From Oasisia sp. SBJ-2009 (Eukaryota > Annelida > Polychaeta > Sabellida > Siboglinidae): a stretch of DNA of 64,000 nt. Below the pieces are notes generated by a model. The model was not told the DNA's origin and made no database searches. It saw only the letters and a list, made by a program, of their open reading frames with translations. The DNA is taken from positions 53,525,941 through 53,589,940 of the forward strand of contig OZ024854.1 of the NCBI GenBank assembly GCA_964017155.1, in the 5' to 3' direction. How positions within the stretch are numbered: the first letter of the stretch is position 1; each line of letters begins with the position of its first letter. The position numbers and the translations under genes are program-made. Shown one piece after another: positions 24,752-36,917 of this stretch.

Positions 24752-27700
24752 ATGGCAAAAAGTCTACGTAGCAAGCAGAAGCGCAAGATGAGGGCACTGA
24801 AAAGAATCAAGAATGCACCAAAAGAACTGGCTCGACTGAAGAAGACTCTTGGCCTTGACGGACTGATGGACACTGATATGACAGAGTTGGTTACAGGTGG
24901 GTGTTACGGTGCGGGTGTACACACATGACTGTGCCCCAAGTCACTCATGTATGCAATCTGTGGGTGATAGGTCACCAAAAATCAGTAATATTTAATACGT
25001 CACATTATATTCTTCAGAGTGCTAGTAACATTGTCATTGGTGCTAGTAAACACTGAGTTACATTAAGGCCAGTGAATAATATAAAGTATGGGACATGATG
25101 TCCATATGTTACAGGTAGGACTCATTATGTTATTGTCTTTATCCACTTTAATGGATTTTTTGTAGTTATGGTGATGTACTTCAGTTCTTTACAACAAACT
25201 TATGTTTATTAATATTACTAAGGTTGTTGCGAGTCTTGTTGAGTTAATTGTCACGCGCCAGGCGTCACTGCGTCTGATTACGTCTGTACCAGCTGTTCTC
25301 TACCCCTGTCACATCCCTTTCAGAAAATCCTCTTTAAAAGTCAGCCAATGATGGAGTGTGGCTGCCCTCCGGTGCTGTGATATAATTTTGATGATTTCAG
25401 CCACACGCTGCTCATGTTACATACAGCTGTACAATGTTTAGGATGTGAATGGGTCATTATATTGGGATTGTGCCGGATATTTGCACTGTTCACACAGCTG
25501 ACACAATAGCAACTGGCAAAGTCTGTTGTTATAGTTATATAGTTCGACTCACTCCCCAGCTTTGTGGAGACGACCAGCCACGGGCATACTAATGCAGTGA
25601 AACAATCCCTGGCTTGTGAGGATGAATGAGTTATGCACTTGGCATTTTGTAACATGGCTTAAGTATGTTTTCATTTGTTGTCTACAGTAAAGGACACGAA
25701 GAAAGTGAAAGAAAACAGCGAAAACAAGAAAGAAACACCTTCAGGTAAAGAAAAGGAATACAAGATATTTAACACATACTTGCGTTCCCTTCTGTCTGTA
25801 AAGCACTGACCAGGAAGAGCAGGGGACACATGTCCATCAGTGGTGTCCCAGCAAGAGCAGGGGACACATGTCCATCAGTGGTGTCCCAGCCGGCCGTACA
25901 GCGTTGTGTCGTCATTGTGACTATGTGTTATGTGCATTTTGAGATAAAAACTAGTATGCTGTATAAAATATATATTACATTGTACACACCTGGCAACTGT
26001 ATAGAATCGTATGGTACACACCATGTACCGTAACCATACAGAACCATATGGTACACACCATGTACCGTAACCATACAGAACCATATGATACACCGCTTTC
26101 TTAGAAGTGGCTCCCTGGTTTTATTTACCTGGCAACAGTGAGATTTGTTGAACATGCAGCAACATGAAGACGTTTACATCTTAGCTATCTGATTTGGTAA
26201 AACATGGCCATGATAGTGGTCATATAACACTAGTAATGTGTTGTGCGTATTATTAAAAACTTCTCCGCTGTAAATATGAGATTATAGTGATCACAAATGG
26301 ACAGGTTAAATGTGGCCGTGGAGGTTAGCAATTTGTGCTGGTCTATAAAACATTTTAGTGTCGGATAAAGTATGAAAATATATTGCAGTTTGTCTTTAGT
26401 TCTGTCTAACACGGGGTGTTGCTAGCATGGTATGAAACATGTAATGTCAGCAGCAGACATGGGGTCAAATACATTTGTATTTGAAAGTATTTAAATACTT
26501 TTTTTAAAGTATTTGTATTTGACATTTAGGAATTGAAAGTATTTGTATTTAAATACTTTCCTAAAGTATTTGATATTTCAAATACTTTTCAAATACTTTT
26601 TCAAATGTGTATACTACAGTCAGGGACTAAGAACTTAATTACACAGCTTAGCACATATGGGCACCAGTAAACCCTGGGCACCAGCTAGCTAGCCAATTCC
26701 CTTTGTGTGATAGAGGAAGAAGCCTGGCACTGGTTTATCAAGCCCTTTGTTCAAGCCAGGTATCCCCAATTAAATAAGCCACAGTGGACTTTGTTCAAAC
26801 ATCACTGAGCCCAGTGTGGAGGGCAGCCTAATTGACACAGATGATAAATGGAGAACCCAATTCAAGTCAGATCTTGTTACATGATCCTCAGTGAATGAAT
26901 GGAAAGCTTGGCAGTGGGTTCTGTCCACATTGCCTTGATTGTATGAAAAGGGTGTGGAGGAATGATTAAAAGGAACATTGCATTCAATTAGCTTGCATCA
27001 GGACTTTGCACTATCCCATATAAGTACTAACTTCCACCATCCTGGGTGATATAACTGACAATTTTAGAAGTATAAAGGTGGAATATTATTTTACATTATT
27101 TAAATATTGAATAACAAACATTAAAATCTATATATAATAATTAAATAATTGTGAAGTTAACCAATAACTGTTTTGTAGATAAATTATTACTTATTGATAG
27201 TACATGTGTAAATCTAATTTTATGCAGAACTGTTAATTACTAAGGTTTATATATATTTTATTGAAACAATTATTTTCATTTCTAGAGAAAGCATCACGCA
27301 GCATATGCTGAAACTCAGGCTTCATCGTTTTGTTTCTTTTACCTATATAGTAATATATCCTGAAAACGAAAAGTATTTGAAAAAGTATTTGAAATACTTT
27401 TCAAAAGTATTTGTATTTAAATACATTTGCATTTAAAAGTATTTGTATTTGAATCCCTCAAAAGTATTTGTATTTGTATTTAAATACATTTCAATGTATT
27501 TGACCCCATGTCTGGTCAGCAGTGTTGTTGCTAGCATGGTATGAAACATGTAATGTCAGCAGTGTTGTTGCTAGCATGGTATGAAACATGTAATGTCAGC
27601 AGTGTTGTTGCTAGCATGGTATGAAACATGACAAGAGTTCTGGACCATTACTAATTAGCATTACTTAACACTCTCCCATTATCCTAAGTTCACAAAGCAT

Positions 27701-27949
27701 GGCTCGTGATACTTGTGGTGAAATATTCAACCATAGGTATGCACGTGGCCCTGTTGTTAACAAATGTTGATTATGTAATTTTTCCACGCAGATGGGATGG
27801 ACGTCGATGTAGCACCAGGAAAGTTTGACCCAAAGACAAAACGAGATGAACACGGCCAGTATCCAGAATGGATGAACCAGCGCGCAATTCACAAGAAAAA
27901 GTCAAAGGTTTCAAAACAGAAGAAAGGGCGACGAAAGGTCAACTGGTGA
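24752..27949 (+). CDS. LLPH: LLPH (LLP homologue), complete (119 aa)
   Basis: Three exons in matching phases: 24752-24896 (donor GTGGGT), 25688-25744 (donor GTAAAG) and 27792-27949 (stop TGA 27947-27949). The start MAKSLRSKQKRKMRALKR and NAPKEL...RLKKTLGL match the conserved LLPH N-terminus; exon 3 has DEHGQYPEWMNQR, the family's C-terminal signature, then a Lys/Arg-rich tail ending RRKVNW. Length is close to human LLPH (129 aa). The protein is small, basic and nucleolar; LLP was first described in Aplysia long-term facilitation, and the human protein acts in ribosome biogenesis and dendrite growth. The in-frame upstream ATG at 24716 is disfavoured because the MAKSLRSK start is the conserved one. 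Confidence 0.95.
25810..26092 (+). repeat. Two short tandem duplications in LLPH intron 2
   Basis: A 39-bp unit containing GCAGGGGACACATGTCCATC occurs twice at about 25816-25891, and a 42-bp unit with GGTACACACCATGTACCGTA occurs twice, plus a partial, at about 26005-26092. Confidence 0.8.
26454..27514. mobile_element. hAT-like non-autonomous element (1061 bp) in LLPH intron 2
   Basis: Perfect inverted termini CAGACATGGGGTC / GACCCCATGTCTG, continuing as imperfect 'tatttg' rich repeats, and an exact 8-bp target duplication GTCAGCAG at 26446-26453 and 27515-27522. No transposase frame. An 8-bp duplication with termini starting CAG is characteristic of hAT elements. It landed inside a 40-bp minisatellite. 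Confidence 0.85.
27515..27630 (+). repeat. 40-bp minisatellite split by the hAT-like element
   Basis: About three copies of a 40-bp unit containing GTTGCTAGCATGGTATGAAA lie right of the element; a further copy lies to its left at about 26415-26453. Confidence 0.85.
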
Positions 27950-27985
27950 TCTCAACGAGAAATGTTTTACTGTGTAAAAGATATG

Positions 27986-27991
27986 AATAAA
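27986..27991 (+). terminator. LLPH polyadenylation signal
   Basis: AATAAA 37 bp after the LLPH stop codon, followed by a T/G-rich stretch. Confidence 0.7.
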
Positions 27992-28087
27992 TGTGAATCT
28001 TAATGCTGCATCATTGGTGGTTTCTGACTTGTTGATCTGTCCATGTGGCAACTGGATATACCAGACAGCTGTACCCAGTGCTGGGAT

Positions 28088-29173
28088 TAGGGATGGGACG
28101 ATTAATCGCGGTTCACGGTATCCGCGGTTTTAAGGTTCACGGTTCGGTGCACCGTCGTCAGTTTGTGTACCGCGGTTTTTTCCGATTTTTTAAAATGGCA
28201 CATCGCCATCGTCTAATCGGTGTTTCCGTACATGGCGAACATGGCCACCACTGAGAAACTTGTGTACGATTAAAGTCTAGAAACTTAGGCTAAGTATTAG
28301 GTTAGTTTAGGATAAAACCGGAATCCAGATTTAGCGACACCGCGATAAAATATCGACGTGACGCCACGGTATTCTATGCCTACGCCGCTACGGCCTTCGC
28401 GTAACAGTCGCCGGCGATGTCAACTTTAGTTTAGCAAGATTTTGTTTTGTAAATATTATTCGTCACAGCAATTTAAATGATTTAATTTTATGACCTAGCG
28501 TACGTATATGTAATATGAGTTATTAGAGAGGAAGTTTCGTGGCTGTAGGAGGTCGTTTTCATGATAAGATCAGAAAGTAAAAGATCGTTTTGCGGCACTG
28601 TAAAAAAAAATGGCGACCGCGGTGCGATTACCCAGATGCCGTGAGGTGGCAGCACTTTTTAGCCCCTCAGACCGAATTTGAAATAAATTAACTGAGAATA
28701 GTATTTATATAAAATATTATAAAAAAAAAAATCAAAATGAGGATACTCTTTATCAGATATTATTTTTAAAAAAACATTCAAAAGTAAACTTATACTGAAA
28801 CGTGTCACATAAAATAAACAGAATAATTTTTTTATGTTGTCTCATTTATTATTTTCTCCTTTTTATTTTGTGTATTTTACTACTTAGTGGTTGTAAGCGC
28901 TCCCTAGTGTTGATGTTAGTCGTTGTAAGCACCCCCTAGTGTTGAATGTTGCAAACCCCTCACGAGAGACCACCCCTCTTTTAAGACCGCCCCACTCTGA
29001 TCTGGGGGGGCGGTCTTAAATAAGGGGTTCCACTGTACTGCACTTAAAATTGTTCATTAAAAATGTTGTGTGATAGGTGGCGTGGTTGTGAAAAGTATCG
29101 TGAATATATCGAACCGTGGGTCAAATATCGAAAATCGAACCAAAATTTTTAAATATATATCGTCCCATCCCTA
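28088..29173. mobile_element. Nested hAT-like element B (1086 bp)
   Basis: Fifteen-bp perfect inverted termini TAGGGATGGGACGAT / ATCGTCCCATCCCTA and an exact 8-bp target duplication GCTGGGAT (28080-28087, 29174-29181). The termini resemble those of the Ac branch of hAT. No transposase frame. A 30-bp C/G hairpin (around 28980-29020, 'gaccgcccc...ggggcggtc') lies near the right end. Confidence 0.85.
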
Positions 29174-30488
29174 GCTGGGATGTAACGAATTACATTTACT
29201 TCGTTACATTACTTAAGTAGTTTATTTTGAAATCTACTTGTAACGAAGTATATTTTTTGGGAATTTCTTTTACTTGTAACGAAGTACTTTTTGGTTTACT
29301 TTCTTACTTTTTTACTTCTAAATTTTGCGTTACTATAATCTACCACCAATTTTAAAATTAGTCTCCACCCCTGATTGTGTAGTCGTCGTTTGCTTTGCGC
29401 TCTCCACTCGGGCCGACTTCATGGCATCAATCGTGTTTCACGCTGATCTATTATATAACTGACGCTTGGTTTCCGAAACGTCCCAGCGGGTGTTAAAACC
29501 CATGAAGGGTCTGTTTGATTAAGGTCAATTAAAGAGTAAATGTGGGGCTAGGCATTGTTTGTTTTGTGCAGGCATCAATGATCAGTCGCATTTCCCTGCT
29601 GCCAGTCCTGGCTTCGCACATCGGTGTATCCCTAAGACCAGCGTGTCAACCATGCCGCGAGTCAATGGCTTGAAAATTGCAATCGAGATTCAATGACACT
29701 TTTGTTTAGAAATCGGATAAATAGGTTGCATCTCAGTAGAAAAGATCAGTATAATGCTAGGTTGAAATGTCATGATGAATTGCGTCACAAATATTAGGCG
29801 TAACACTTAGGCTTAGCCATGCAAAACATGCTACTGATGCATAAACTTATGAATTCATCAACCGTGTATAAAATGGGGAGTCGTAGTCGTTATGGCGTGG
29901 TAAATGCGCGTTATAAATCGGTATTTTAACAATAACTGAAAGACAAAGGAAGTTGTGCCAATAATGAGCGTATTGATTTTAGTTTTGAATCTTTATGCGC
30001 GTTCAGCGACTGAGAGCCAGGTTATTATTCTTGATCTCATATTATCGTTCATCTCCATACATCGTGGTCTGTTGATGCATAATTTATTTCAAAACTACAA
30101 TTTCGTGAATTTTTTTGTTTAATCAACAGTGTGTAACAATGTTTTTTGAACATCGCATAGGCTGCGCGGTCGACGCGCTGTACCCTCCTGTTCTACGAGG
30201 TTTGTGGTGCAGTGGCTGCATTGGTCTTCTTTGAATTGCCTTTGATAGTAGATACAGAATGGAATCGTAGTAAATATGAACGCTACATTTAAATATCAAA
30301 ACACCTTAAATGTAGTAATTATCTTAAGCTAAGATAATTAGGTGCACTCGATAATTATATCTATCACAAAAGACAAACATCAACAGCATAAGTGAACTGG
30401 TGACATCAGAAGATCTTATATAAGTTCATACATATATATATATAATAATATATATATATATACGATGATGATGAAAATATATATATAT

Positions 30489-31566
30489 CAGGGTTGAACA
30501 AAATCATGATTTTTTTTTAATCGGATTTATTTGATTTTTTTTATTGTTTTGATTTTTAAATAAACTTGGAGCTTCTTAATTGAAAACTTGCTTCCTAGTA
30601 AACACAAGATTGGGAAGCTTCACTGCATTCTGAAATGAAATACCTTGACCATACATTTGGCTTTACACCCAGTCGTTCATGGCACCACTCTTTTCAAAAT
30701 AAAACCAGTCTTTTTTTCTTGCAAGAGAATTTATGTGAATAAACACAAAGAAGTGGTAGAACTCGTACAACAAAGCAGTGATCCAACAGACAGTTAATGC
30801 TGACCTGCAGCTTTGATTAGGCTCTGTCTCTGGTCTGTGTCTAATGCAATTCCTGATGATCTCAGCCCATAGCTTTATGCAGAGACACGTCCACCCGTCA
30901 TTTGGATGGGTAAAACCCGTTGCGGATGGGTAGAAATATGGGTGGACGGGTAAAAATGAAGGTTATGCCTCAAAAGTGAGTGTAAATTGTGTCACATGTG
31001 TAGTTGTAGTCCATTTCAGGTCTTCAGACACATTTAAAGTTTGTAAACTGCCTTAATAGTTAACATCCATGTGTCCACCAAAACGTGTGACTGGCAATAC
31101 TTTGGTCCTGCATAAAGCCCTGTCTCAGCCTAAGTCCCAGGTTGCCTTATCTGCTTATTTTGCATATCCATTGCATTGTTGTGGGCTGCAATTGCCTACT
31201 GACTCTGGTAGCCTTTGTTCATCAATACCCCCTCCCATACCCTCCAGCTGGGGAGATCCTAGTCCCCATCAGCCTAAATCTCCTTATATTGCATAGCAGT
31301 TGCCTATAGAGCCCTTTTTTATGGTGCCAGGCTTCCTGTTCATTCAAATTGATCTCCCTTGACCAATCACTTGTTATGGGTGTGGGGTTATATACTGAGA
31401 CCTATAGATGCATGAGGGATACAAAGCATTCTACCCAGCCAAGCAGATTCATATCAATAAAAAACAGATTGATAAAAATCAATAATATTTTTGATTTTTT
31501 AGGAGTGATTTAAATCATGATTTAAATCAATTATTTAAATCAAATAATTTAAATCAAACAACCCTG
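30489..31566. mobile_element. Nested hAT-like element C (1078 bp)
   Basis: Inverted termini CAGGGTTG / CAACCCTG with AT-rich 'atttaaatca' sub-terminal blocks. Flanks ATATATAT and CTATATAT agree at 7 of 8 bases, in an AT microsatellite inside element A. Interior holds MITE D; the 75-aa frame at 31069 is not coding-like. Confidence 0.75.
30868..31122. mobile_element. MITE D, copy 2 (255 bp), inside element C
   Basis: Starts CATAGCTTTATGCAG and ends CTGCATAAAGCCCTG, with an exact 8-bp target duplication TCTCAGCC (30860-30867 and 31123-31130). Interior is the reverse of the copy at 3228-3490. Confidence 0.85.
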
Positions 31567-31804
31567 CTATATATATATATATATATATAATATATAGGAT
31601 GATGAAGAAAATATTATATATATATTATATATATATATATATTGGCACTGACCGAATACTTTTGTACTTTTACTTAAGTAGTTTTGTGGAGCGGTACTTT
31701 TACTTCAGTAGTTTTTTTCGGGGGTACTTTTACTTTAGTAGTTTTTTTGGAGATTACTTTTACTTTTACTTAGTTACTTTTCTGGAATACTTGTTACAGC
31801 ACTG

Positions 31805-32443
31805 GCTGTACCACCTGACACTGGATACACCAGACAGCTGTACCACCTGACACTGGATACACCAGACAGCTGTACCACCTGACACTGGATACACCAGACA
31901 GCTGTACCACCTGACACTGGATACACCAGACAGCTGTACCACCTGACACTGGATACACCAGACAGCTGTACCACCTGACACTGGATACACCAGACAGCTG
32001 TACCACCTGACACTGGATACACCAGACAGCTGTACCACCTGACACTGGATACACCAGACAGCTGTACCACCTGACACTGGATACACCAGACAGCTGTACC
32101 ACCTGACACTGGATACACCAGACAGCTGTACCACCTGACACTGGATACACCAGACAGCTGTACCACCTGACACTGGATACACCAGACAGCTGTACCACAT
32201 GACACTGGATACACCAGACAGCTGTACCACCTGACACTGGATACACCAGACAGCTGTACCACCTGACACTGGATACACCAGACAGCTGTACCACCTGACA
32301 CTGGATACACCAGACAGCTGTACCACCTGACACTGGATACACCAGACAGCTGTACCACCTGACACTGGATACACCAGACAGCTGTACCACCTGACACTGG
32401 ATACACCAGACAGCTGTACCACCTGACACTGGATACACCAGGC
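31805..32443 (+). repeat. 32-bp minisatellite, about 20 copies
   Basis: Near-identical tandem copies of CTGTACCACCTGACACTGGA plus twelve bases; one unit carries a single change ('cacatgac'). A further, diverged copy lies left of element A at about 28044-28075. The 32-bp unit is stop-free on the minus strand, giving spurious frames of 210-227 aa. Confidence 0.95.
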
Positions 32444-33696
32444 CGCCGCTACAGTTCACTAAAACCTCGCACCACACGCTTCGGGAGATGTTGCAACTGC
32501 AGGCTGTCGCAGGTGTTCTTATAATGTGCTGTGATGTATTTCATTTTGCTTGTAATAATTAATGCTGCAACTTTGTTGGTTATCTTCTGTTTCACTCTAA
32601 CCAAGTAATAATTTAGGTCTTGGAATTTAAGCTTGAATATGTTTAAACAAATGAATGAATAATATGTAGTGTGTATGTGTGGGCGTGCATGTGTGCGCGC
32701 GTGCGTGCGTATACTTGTAAGTGCATGCGTATGTTCATAATAATTATGTATTGCCTATGTGATTTATGCTAACATATTTTTGTAATGTATTGGCTATAAA
32801 GGTGTATGACGATGACTTTGTGTGTGGACGTCCAACATTGCCACATTTAATCTTCTGCTTTCATTGTACTTCACAATATTTGCTCATGTTAATAAACTGC
32901 GTGATGTGCATTGTACGGAACTAGCACACTGATATGTGTATAGACACTGAGCTGTTCGTATATAGCGATATGTTTAGTCACCGATTATCTTCTACTCACA
33001 TGGTGCTATACTTCAATATGCATTTTCTATGCAATTGGTTCGACATCGCCAGATACATGGCGATGACAACCCATGACTCTCCCTGTGTTAATATACTGAC
33101 AAAATGTGCGTTGTTCGAGCTATTTTGAAGAGGTCACGCGTGCCACGTCCATTGCGAATTACTCACTTTAAATAAGACTTCACATGTGTTTATGACACGC
33201 GCTGTTGATAAATTTTCACCGCTTTTTCTGTCATTACAAAAAGGCTGTTAAATTATGTCCCCCCTCGCGTTTCTTTTGGGCATCGGTCCCGTACTGGGGT
33301 CCCGGATGTTTCGGCCAAAAACAGTTTCGGCACACGGATGTTTCGGCACACTCCAACCTACTTAGACGGATGATTCGGTACACCTCGTTAAAACTCGGGT
33401 GTGCCGTGACGGATGATTCGGCACACTGCACACGAGCAGCGGAAATCTAAGGACGAACGTTTCCGCACACATTTGGTTGTACGGGAAACCGCTTCATATA
33501 AAAATCAAAACGTAGTTGTTTGTATAATGTAGTAACAAGTAAATGTAAACAATTTATGATTATATATATATGTATATGATTATTACAAATGTATGTATTT
33601 AAATTTGACGATATCATATATTAATACCATATACCAGTTATATTAATTAATAAAATTATAACGGGCGCAAATTTAATACATACATTGGTAATATTC

Positions 33697-33729
<33 letters not shown>

Positions 33730-33816
33730 CATATATATGTACACATATATGTGTGTGTGTTTGTACGTGCGTGTTACGCTGTCAGTAATTTTCCTACTAT
33801 TAATAATATGATATGA
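32444..33816. other. Non-coding stretch with a small GC-rich dispersed repeat
   Basis: No gene seen. Around 33300-33430 the motif CGGATG[AT]TTCGG[CT][AC]CAC recurs about four times. A (TA)n tract lies at about 33699-33722. Confidence 0.5.
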
Positions 33817-33997
33817 TCAGAAATGCCTGCAACACTCATATGATTCTGTCCAGAAGATAGTCTTGTCTCGGCTGTTTACAGTTATTCCACAGGGACCATA
33901 TCTGTAAAGCACTCGTGCAATCTGCGTTACAATGACACCGTCCCCCAGCGACGCCTTCTGGATCTCATATGGGCACCGTTGTGCGAGGAACAACCAT
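33817..33997 (-). CDS. Isolated last exon, LDL-receptor class B (YWTD)-like
   Basis: Minus strand: acceptor CTTTGCAG precedes a 181-nt open segment ending at TGA (33817-33819). It encodes IQKASLGDGVIVTQI, then GITVNSRDKTIFWTESYE, matching the YWTD beta-propeller pattern in which a strand I-x-[KR]-A-x-L-G is followed by GI-x-[VL]-x-x-x-x-x-x-I-[FY]-WT-[DE]. Such blades occur in LDL-receptor relatives and other extracellular proteins. No partner exon was recognised upstream, so this may be the end of a gene extending beyond the transposon at 34165, or an exon relic. Confidence 0.45.
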
Positions 33998-34164
33998 CTG
34001 CAAAGGAGTGAAAAGGCGGAAAGATAGATAATAGCATTCACATTTAAATACCATATCATAACTATAATACTTAGTGGGAGAAAGATTTGTTGTACATGTG
34101 CATCAGTTTCGTGAGTACATTCATACACTCATTACATGTGCACATATATTCCATGTTCATATAT

Positions 34165-35530
34165 GGTAACCTGGGGCAAGACGGCCCCCCGTCTTATGTG
34201 AAAAACGAGTGAACCCAAACTAACATTGAATAGTGTAGCATGATGCTGCTACCTAGCAAATATTCTTAGCGACCGCAAGGCCAAACGCTACCAAAAATAA
34301 GTTCACAAACTGTTTTTTAAGTTTTGCATACCCTGTGATCTAATAATCATTCTTCGGTCAAATTGATGCTAACATGTCTACCGTGTGATGGTAAGCCAGT
34401 GACTGGTACTAATGCACTTACAACTATATACGTTTTCAATAACTTTCATCGAAAATGGAAGCGATATTAAAGGATTATGTGTGAAGGTGATAAAGTCAGC
34501 ACTGGTGTGTATGGGGCAAGACGGCCCCGTATGAACGGGGCAAGACGGCCCCGGGGCCGTCTTGCCCCGCCATGCAGTATGAATATGGTATGTAAACGCA
34601 ATAAAGCTGTGATGTATTTATAGCATACACAATAGTTTAAATAAAACGTGAAAGAAAGTCGACGAAAGCAGCGACGAAGAGGAATGGCCTTGTTTGGTGT
34701 CCTGAGAACCAGTCAGTTGCAGTCGGCCACGAGAATCTGGGTTCAATGCTAAGAATGCAATAATTGGGCTCATAGTGAGTGCCCACCAGGGCTCCCGTAT
34801 TTCATGTGTCCCAACCTCGAATCAGAGTGTGATTAGACAGTAGAGTATGTACAAGCCATTCGTTAATACAGTTAATGTTAATGAATTTAAGGCTTGTGAT
34901 GATGCAAATTCCAAAGCTAGCTAATGAGTGTTTTCAGTGACGAGTGTAATGATAATGCAGAATATTGCTTCTAATGACAACTGTAATTTTTTGACATTGT
35001 AATTAATGAGTTGTTTCGATTGATGATTAGGCTATTGTATCTGCCGCGAAGTATCTGCATGTCATTACTTTAGTGTAATATGTTCAACACTATAATGATT
35101 TTAATGCCTGTGATGATGCAGATGCCAAAGGTGATCGTAATGTCGAGTAATGCGGAGTGGTGATTATTTCTGTTCACGATGAGTGATAATAATAGCAGTA
35201 GTTAATGACGGTTTAAATAAATAATGGATAAAACACATTGTGTTTATATAATTACAACGGTTAAACCTAATATTAGAGTAAATAGGCGAGGAGCCGTTTT
35301 ACCCCAGGCGAGGGGCCGTCTTGCCCCAGGCATGGGGCAAGACGGTTTTATTGGAGCACATTTTAAACTTGCTATAACTTACGTTTTGGTTATTCAATCG
35401 TTCAGAGACTTGTGTCATACATAAAGTATATACACCTCAATACTATTAATGCACAATTATGCATCGACAAGTTATAGATACAAAAATACACAACTTTTCC
35501 CTTAGGGGGGCCACGCTGCCCCATGTTACC
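34165..35530. mobile_element. TIR element with 'ggggcaagacggcccc' repeats (1.37 kb)
   Basis: Left terminus GGTAACCTGGGGCA and right terminus TGCCCCATGTTACC are inverted copies with one mismatch. The motif GGGGCAAGACGGC or its reverse recurs inside, including a perfect palindrome at 34537-34568. No transposase is recognised and no target duplication is certain. Confidence 0.65.
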
Positions 35531-35824
35531 CTACTAATTAGCCGATACATACAAACGTGGGTACTTTTAGTCATTACTGTTGAACAAAACATACCACAGC
35601 CATGTAACGTTTACAAACTGGGGTCGGTAGCTCCTATTAACACAATATTGTCGCTGTCATTGGCTCCACCATCATTTCATGGTGAAAATATTATGGACCT
35701 TTGTACACGGTGTCCATCTCATATGGTTATTTGGAAGTGTTTGCTTGAAGAGAGAACGTGTGCGGTGGTATCGAAAATTTATAATCGTAATGAACATAAC
35801 ATATATTGCATTTATTGATTCAGT

Positions 35825-35825
<1 letters not shown>

Positions 35826-35866
<41 letters not shown>
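35826..35866. repeat. (TA)n microsatellite
   Basis: About 20 TA repeats. Confidence 0.95.
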
Positions 35867-35869
<3 letters not shown>

Positions 35870-36497
35870 CATAAAGTACAGTTAGCACTGTAGTAATTTA
35901 GCAAACATATGTTTATATAACATATATCAGTTTGTGCAACTTTATAAATTGCATAATAATATTTATGCAATTGCCAAGGCAGGTCTTCAGTAGGCTCTGG
36001 CTTATGTGCCTGATCAAACCCTGAACTACTTCAGTACAACATATCACTACGCATGTCATAGCCAACCAATCACAGTACCCGATTAAGCCAGAGCCAAGAA
36101 TTGTTGTTTACCAACTGCAGTACAATTGTCTGCAGTAGTACTCCGAATTTGCAGTTAATTATAATTTTTAATTTTACAAGTTCGACTTTTGTACTACTGT
36201 TATTTGTTTTTCTTGCGACGTGCCCGACGTTACCTGTCCCGCGCGCTTGGAAGCAGAGGAAGATCGTCTTGATCTACAGCTGAGCTGAGTATCGTTTAAT
36301 CCTCCTCGCTCTTTGTGATTGTGCACTCACCCGTTACGGGGGTTCCGATACGATCAGATTATGATCCCGCTTCGGCCGTTTAACTATCTATGTCGTCAGC
36401 ATAATCTGATCTTACCCTTGTAATGTTAGACCACAGTCACGCCTTTTGGTAAGGCGAGTTTGTCGAATCCGTGGGTCTTTTAGCGGTTTCTCTCCAA

Positions 36498-36917
36498 CTA
36501 GTAACTAGGCCTTAAGTGTAACTTTTCGTTTCTGGGTCGTCGGGGTGCTTGCGTAAATATCTTCCGCGAACCAGCGTTTAATTTATAGCCTGAAACGCGG
36601 CTAACCCTCACGACGCGCTCTTTACACTTTTGCGAGGTAATAACCTCGATTCCCGCTTTCTCCCGTAGGCCCAGGAAGTTGGGCCATGTCCCTGCTTGCT
36701 CGACGGTAAATTTATGGCCTCGGTAGTTCGACAAGTATGTCTCTTCCAAATCGACCGACGGAATAACTGGCGCCATTTTGATTTCCGTTTCCCAAATGGG
36801 AGCGGCGCGGGTAGTTTCGGCAAATTTCTTTCTACGAGCCGAATGTAGCGTTTGTCGTGGGCTTTTTCTGGAGGAAAACATCCCTCGGCACTTATGTACA
36901 AGTCGGACCCACCTCAA
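36498..36917 (-). other. Unrecognised 139-aa open frame overlapping a MITE end
   Basis: A basic frame with local complexity (contains MAPVIPSVDLEETYLSN). The N-terminal residues come from the MITE at 36887, so this start is unlikely to be real; the remainder could be an exon or transposon remnant. No domain recognised. Confidence 0.2.

Larger units (their letters stand above)
28076..31804. mobile_element. Outer hAT-like element A, containing nested insertions
   Basis: Starts CAGTGCTG and ends CAGCACTG, with an exact 8-bp target duplication GCTGTACC at 28068-28075 and 31805-31812. Sub-terminal sequence is rich in 'tactt..agta' and 'taacgaa' blocks on both sides. Elements B (28088-29173) and C (30489-31566, itself holding D) were inserted into it, so its own length is about 1.5 kb. 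It sits within the 32-bp minisatellite that continues on its right. Confidence 0.8.

Noticed and set aside
31766..32477. Minus frames of 210-227 aa (VVQLSGVSS-type)
   Set aside because: Product of the 32-bp minisatellite with no stop in any minus frame.
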